DNA of 7,813 nt, taken from NCBI GenBank assembly GCA_015655165.1, contig JAATFN010000303.1:1-7813 (forward strand). Direction: 5' to 3'. A program made the translations under genes and the position numbers. The notes under the pieces were generated by a model. That model did not search any database and was not told where the DNA came from. It saw only the letters and a program-made list of their open reading frames with translations. Positions 4,608-7,813 of this stretch are shown piece after piece. Positions within the stretch are counted from its first letter, which is position 1. Every line of letters begins with the position of its first letter. Source of the stretch: Betaproteobacteria bacterium. GTDB lineage: Bacteria > Pseudomonadota > Gammaproteobacteria > Burkholderiales > Burkholderiaceae_D.

Positions 4608-7001
4608 TTAGAACTTGTAGGTCACGCCCAACATGGCGCTGCGCCGATCGCCATAGACACCGGTGCCGTAGGAACCTAAGCCTGGCATGTAGGTCTTGTC
4701 GAACAGGTTGCTAATGTTCAGTATCAGGCTCAGGTGCCGGTCGAATTCGTAGCGTGCCATCAGGCCCACCAGCGCATAGCTTGGTTGCGTCGCACGCCAG
4801 CCAGTGCCATCGGAAGTCTGGTAGTAGGTCTCGCTTTGCCAAGAAAAGGAACCACCCACCACTAGGCGGTGCCAGTCGCTCGGCAGGCGGTAGCTCGTGC
4901 TTAGCTTGACCAAGTGCTTGGGCTGGTTGGTGTTGACCGCGCTTAGTATCTCGTCGGGTTGCGGCGGGATAGTCGAGCGGCGCAGCGTGTAACCACCCGA
5001 GATGTTCCAGTCTGGCGTAATCTGGCCTGAGACTTCGGCCTCCAGCCCACGTGTGGTGATGCCGTCGATGGCACGGTAGATCTCCAGACCGGTTACGGGG
5101 TTCGAGCTCACGTACTGGCCAGCGTTTTTCTGCTTGACCTGGAACAGCGCCAAGCTGATGTTCAAGCGCCGGTCCAGCAGTTCACCCTTGATACCAATTT
5201 CTTGATTTTTACCGGTCAGCGGCGGCAACGGTTTGTCATCGCTGTCCTTGTAATAGGTCTGTGGATTGAAGATGTCGGTGTGGCTCACATAGACCGAGAA
5301 TTGTCGGTTGATGTCGTAGACCAGGCCCGCGTAGGGAATAACCTTGCGGTTGACAGATAGGTTGTCGGACACGCTGTAGCTGCCGTCGAGGCCCACGGTG
5401 TCGTCGAACAGTTTGTACCAGCTCACGCGTGTACCAAGGATCATTGACAGCGAATCCGTCGGTTGCAGCCGCACGGCCGCGAATGCACCTTTCTCTGTAA
5501 TGAGTGTGGTGCGGTCGTCCTCATGCACGAAGTTTGGCCGCGGTGCGTCGCCTTGCCAAGTGAAGTAGTTGTCGATAGGGTCGAAGGCACTCGAGTAGCC
5601 TGGTGCCTCACGGCGCTGGCGCGACCAGCTCAGACCGAGAGAGAGTTCGTGCTGGCGACCGAACAGCTCGAATGGGCCCGACAGGGCAGCGTTCAACGAG
5701 GGTACGGTGGCATTGGTCGGGATCTTGGCCGAGAGCACACTGATGCCTGCACCTGTCAGTGGATCGATCGAACCATAGCCCGCGGTGCCCACTTCCACGT
5801 CGCGCGACTGCTTCAGGTAGCTACCCGCAAGATCGAGTTTCCAGCCGTTGCCAAAATCGTGCTTTAGTGTGGAGAAGATGTTGGTGCTCTCGTTGTTCCA
5901 GAACGACCAGCGCGTGGCCGGGTTGAAGTTGCGGGGGAAGTGCGTCTGCGAACCGTCGTTGTAGAACAGCGGGATGTGACCGTAGCTGGCGCCTTGGGCG
6001 TGGGTCTGCATGTAGTCTACGCCCAGGCTCAGCAACGTGTGTGGTGTGAGATCCACTTCGACGATGCCGTAGAGATTGCGCGTGTCGCGTCCGTAGTAGT
6101 CGACATAGGAATTTGCGTTTTGCATCGCTGCGACCACACGACCGCGCACACTGCCGCTTTCATTAAGTGGGCCGGAGAAGTCGCCGACAGTGCGGTAACG
6201 ATCATAGGAGCCTACGCTCGCCGACACACTACCGGCGAACTCTTTGGTTGGCTTCTTGCGCACCAGGTTGATTGTGGCCGAGGGATTGCCGGCACCGGTC
6301 AGTAGGCCGGTCGCACCCTTGACGATCTCCACGCGGTCGTAGATTGCACTGTCTGCTAGCGAAGTGGTGAACTGGCTAGCGCTGTCCATGGTGTTGGGTA
6401 CGCCATCAAACTGAAAGTTTTCGACCGAGAAGCCGCGCGTATAAAAGGTGGCGCGCTCGCTGTCGTTGCGACCTACGGTCACACCTACAGTCTTCTCGAG
6501 GATCTCCGGCAGGTTGGTCAGGCTCTGGTCGTCCATTTGCTGGCGTGTAACAACCGTTATGGACTGTGGTGTCTCGCGCAGAGAAAGATTTAATCTTGTC
6601 GCCGTATTCGCCGAATTTGTTGTGTAAGAGCCAGTCCCCTCGGTCGTACCGTCCATTTTGCTCACCACATTAATGGCAGGCAGTGTTTGTGATGTGATCT
6701 GTTGTACCGTAATCGCATTGCCTTCAATCTGTGCAAACAAACCGGTTTTGGCCAGCAACAGATCCAGAGCTTGTTGTACTGTCAGATTGCCGGAGATTGC
6801 TTGCGCCGTTTTACCCGCAACATCAGCGGGGTTGACGATCAATTCCAGTTGCGTCTGACGCGCCAGCGCATTCAATGCCTGGGCTAACGGCTGTTGTGAA
6901 ATACTGATTTGTACAGGTGTAGTGGGTGCTGCTGCGTAACCTGTTTGGATAAATGCGATTGCAATGGCGAGTGCTAATGGTGCCGGACGAAAATACTGCA
7001 T
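4608..7001 (-). CDS. TonB-dependent ferric-siderophore receptor with N-terminal STN signalling domain (FecA/FpvA/FoxA type)
   Basis: A 797-residue outer-membrane receptor that takes up an iron chelate using TonB-ExbBD energy and reports ligand binding to a periplasmic anti-sigma protein. Residues 1-24 form a signal peptide (hydrophobic LALAIAIAFI, probable cleavage after GYAA). The STN domain spans about 28-103 (QISISQQPLAQALNALARQT, then NLTVQQALDLLL and ITVQQ). A TonB-box-like LPAINVVSK lies at 107-115. The plug covers about 137-250, with ETPQSITVVTRQQM, YTRGFSVENFQFDG, DRVEIVKGATGLLTGAGNP and SATINLVRKKP. The barrel fills the rest, with late motifs GKNQEIGIKGE, TRGLEAEVSG and LNISNLFDKTY, and ends in aromatic YKF as outer-membrane barrels do. 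GGGAGA nine bases before the ATG supports the start. The FecR-like gene just upstream on the same strand fits cell-surface signalling. Codon use changes abruptly near residues 137-170 (AAA/CAA/GCA-rich before, AAG/GAG/AAC/CTG-rich after), suggesting a mosaic gene. The ligand is unknown; a ferric siderophore is most likely. Confidence 0.95.
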   Translation of the reverse strand: MQYFRPAPLALAIAIAFIQTGYAAAPTTPVQISISQQPLAQALNALARQTQLELIVNPADVAGKTAQAISGNLTVQQALDLLLAKTGLFAQIEGNAITVQQITSQTLPAINVVSKMDGTTEGTGSYTTNSANTATRLNLSLRETPQSITVVTRQQMDDQSLTNLPEILEKTVGVTVGRNDSERATFYTRGFSVENFQFDGVPNTMDSASQFTTSLADSAIYDRVEIVKGATGLLTGAGNPSATINLVRKKPTKEFAGSVSASVGSYDRYRTVGDFSGPLNESGSVRGRVVAAMQNANSYVDYYGRDTRNLYGIVEVDLTPHTLLSLGVDYMQTHAQGASYGHIPLFYNDGSQTHFPRNFNPATRWSFWNNESTNIFSTLKHDFGNGWKLDLAGSYLKQSRDVEVGTAGYGSIDPLTGAGISVLSAKIPTNATVPSLNAALSGPFELFGRQHELSLGLSWSRQRREAPGYSSAFDPIDNYFTWQGDAPRPNFVHEDDRTTLITEKGAFAAVRLQPTDSLSMILGTRVSWYKLFDDTVGLDGSYSVSDNLSVNRKVIPYAGLVYDINRQFSVYVSHTDIFNPQTYYKDSDDKPLPPLTGKNQEIGIKGELLDRRLNISLALFQVKQKNAGQYVSSNPVTGLEIYRAIDGITTRGLEAEVSGQITPDWNISGGYTLRRSTIPPQPDEILSAVNTNQPKHLVKLSTSYRLPSDWHRLVVGGSFSWQSETYYQTSDGTGWRATQPSYALVGLMARYEFDRHLSLILNISNLFDKTYMPGLGSYGTGVYGDRRSAMLGVTYKF

Positions 7002-7135
7002 AAAACCTGTTCTCCCGAGAAAGTTGAATAAGACGCTTTCTCATGTAAACGCACCAGTCATCAAAAACCCTATGTCTATTTAAAAAAATAAAAATAGCAA
7101 AAAATACAAAAAGCGATATATCACGCTGTTGTTAA
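7002..7135. other. AT-rich spacer between the FecR-like gene and the receptor gene
   Basis: Reading the minus strand from the FecR-like stop codon, a short AGCG/CGCT stem (7127-7124 and 7115-7112) with an 8-base loop is followed by long T-rich runs (7111 to about 7081). This could be a weak terminator or a pause site. No good sigma70 or FecI-type promoter was recognised before the receptor, and no Fur box is visible. The receptor may therefore be read through from fecR or use an ECF promoter I cannot identify by eye. Confidence 0.35.
7010..7042 (-). promoter_or_regulatory. Receptor leader with ribosome binding site and overlapping alternative hairpins
   Basis: In the minus-strand message the Shine-Dalgarno GGGAGA (7016-7011) lies nine bases before the ATG. 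Directly 5' of it is a perfect 7-bp hairpin, GAGAAAG (7042-7036) with CTTTCTC (7023-7017), and a 12-base loop. The same CTTTCTC arm overlaps TTCT (7021-7018), which can instead pair with AGAA (7013-7010) around a CGGG tetraloop, covering part of the Shine-Dalgarno. The pairings are seen directly; any switching is inference. Confidence 0.4.
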
Positions 7136-7813
7136 CTATTTGTGTGTGATGACGGTGTGTCCGTTTTGTACTTGCAATACGACAGGCAAGACGTGTGGCA
7201 AGACGCGCATGAAATTGTCCAGGTTGGTTGGATCGAATGTGCCGGTGACACGTAACTTGGCAACAGCGGGGTCGGTAATTGTCAGGCGGGTAGGTGCATA
7301 GCGGTCAAACTCGGCCAATGCTTGCGACAATGGTGTGTTGTCAAAGCTCACCCGTTTTTGCCGCCATAAGCCAATGTCTGTATTGGCCAGTGTGATGATT
7401 TTGCCGGGACTGCCATTGGCGGCGACTTCCACAAACTGGCCAGCTGTCAGTTCGACGGATTGTGTTGGTTTTTTTGCTGGTGCAACACGCACGTGTCCTT
7501 CTTCTACGGCTACCTGAACCTGATTGTTGCCAGCCATGTCCGGTGTGTACCGCACAGAAAAGCGCGTTCCCACAACCGTGATGCGGGTGTTGCCTGCCAA
7601 TACGTCAAACGGACGTGTTTTGTCTGCCTTGACATGAAACACCATTTGCCCTTCGGGCAAAGTGACTTGTCTGCTGGTGCGTTGCAAGGATACGGTAGCC
7701 TGTGTTGCCGTATCAAGCCAGATGTGGCTTTCGTCCGGCAACACCAGATCGATTTGCTGACCTTGCGCAGTCACATAGGTTTCATTGAATGCATAATGAT
7801 GCAGTTGATACCA
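7136..7813 (-). CDS. FecR-family anti-sigma regulator, C-terminal part (5' end outside window)
   Basis: The C-terminal 225 residues of a FecR-type protein, an inner-membrane protein that holds an ECF sigma factor (FecI type) through a cytoplasmic N-terminal domain and senses the loaded receptor in the periplasm. The frame stays open to the window edge (…HHYAFNETYVTAQGQQ), so the GTG at 7774 is internal and not the start. The FecR domain shows the usual order: ETYVTAQGQQIDLVLPDESHIWLDT, RQVTLPEGQMVFHV, RPFDVLAGNTRITVVGTRFSVR and VQVAVEEGHVRV. The C-terminal region (NTPLSQALAEFDRYAPTRLTI … LRVTGTFD) has the STN-like fold pattern that meets the receptor's signalling domain. The anti-sigma domain and membrane helix must lie to the right of the window. 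The receptor gene follows after 134 bases on the same strand, the standard fecIRA order. Codon use resembles the receptor's N-terminal part, not its barrel. Confidence 0.93.
   Translation of the reverse strand, partial: WYQLHHYAFNETYVTAQGQQIDLVLPDESHIWLDTATQATVSLQRTSRQVTLPEGQMVFHVKADKTRPFDVLAGNTRITVVGTRFSVRYTPDMAGNNQVQVAVEEGHVRVAPAKKPTQSVELTAGQFVEVAANGSPGKIITLANTDIGLWRQKRVSFDNTPLSQALAEFDRYAPTRLTITDPAVAKLRVTGTFDPTNLDNFMRVLPHVLPVVLQVQNGHTVITHK

Noticed and set aside
5463..6305. Plus-strand reading frames of 134 and 121 residues inside the receptor gene.
   Set aside because: They are shadows of the GC-rich barrel coding sequence, with low-complexity composition and no start signals or known domains.
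6823..7044. A 73-residue minus-strand frame overlapping the receptor start, considered as a leader peptide.
   Set aside because: It has no ribosome binding site, runs deep into the receptor gene in another frame, and has no recognisable features.
7100..7127. Strong terminator after the FecR-like gene on the minus strand.
   Set aside because: The T-runs are long, but the stem is only four base pairs with an eight-base loop, so I list it only as a weak possibility within the spacer.
7774..7774. GTG at 7774 as the start of the FecR-like gene.
   Set aside because: The frame continues open upstream with conserved FecR residues (FNETY before VTAQGQQ), so the real start is outside the window.

Overview
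The window looks like a chromosomal segment of a Gram-negative proteobacterium. The evidence is an RND efflux pump, a TonB-dependent outer-membrane receptor with a FecR-type anti-sigma partner, a near-consensus Fur box, and a class II tRNA-Leu with encoded CCA. Most genes have moderate GC (about 42-52% in the lines I counted) and use many TTG leucine and AAA lysine codons. A betaproteobacterium of the Methylophilales/Nitrosomonadales kind would fit, but that is a guess from composition and gene style.

Layout, left to right. (1) The 3' end of an RND inner-membrane efflux pump gene (1-546, +). (2) A promoter, tRNA-Leu(UAG) (668-754) and a strong rho-independent terminator (781-820). (3) A non-coding stretch with a 54-nt inverted-repeat element (892-945), a sigma70-like -10 (968-973) and an overlapping Fur box (968-986). 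(4) A two-gene Fur-type operon: a siderophore-interacting flavoreductase with an N-terminal DUF2470 domain (1050-2177), then an MFS transporter (2189-3433). (5) A free-standing RluA-family pseudouridine synthase with a GTG start (3633-4529). (6) On the minus strand, converging on it, a FecA/FpvA-type TonB-dependent receptor with an N-terminal signalling (STN) domain (7001-4608). Upstream of it is a FecR-type anti-sigma regulator that runs off the right edge (7813-7136). A FecI-type sigma factor would be expected just beyond that edge.

How the genes may work together (inference): the receptor would bring a ferric siderophore or related chelate across the outer membrane and signal its presence to FecR. 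The MFS protein would move siderophore across the inner membrane, inward or outward. The DUF2470-SIP protein would release iron by reduction in the cytoplasm. No ABC permease and no siderophore synthesis gene is present in the window.

The most notable observation is that the receptor gene appears mosaic. The signal peptide and STN domain share the AT-leaning codon use of the neighbours, including FecR. From the start of the plug (about 6590-6490) to the stop codon and the GC-rich hairpin after it, GC and third-position GC rise clearly. This suggests that the ligand-binding plug and barrel were replaced while the signalling module was kept. I found no CRISPR array, insertion sequence or clearly new multi-gene system.
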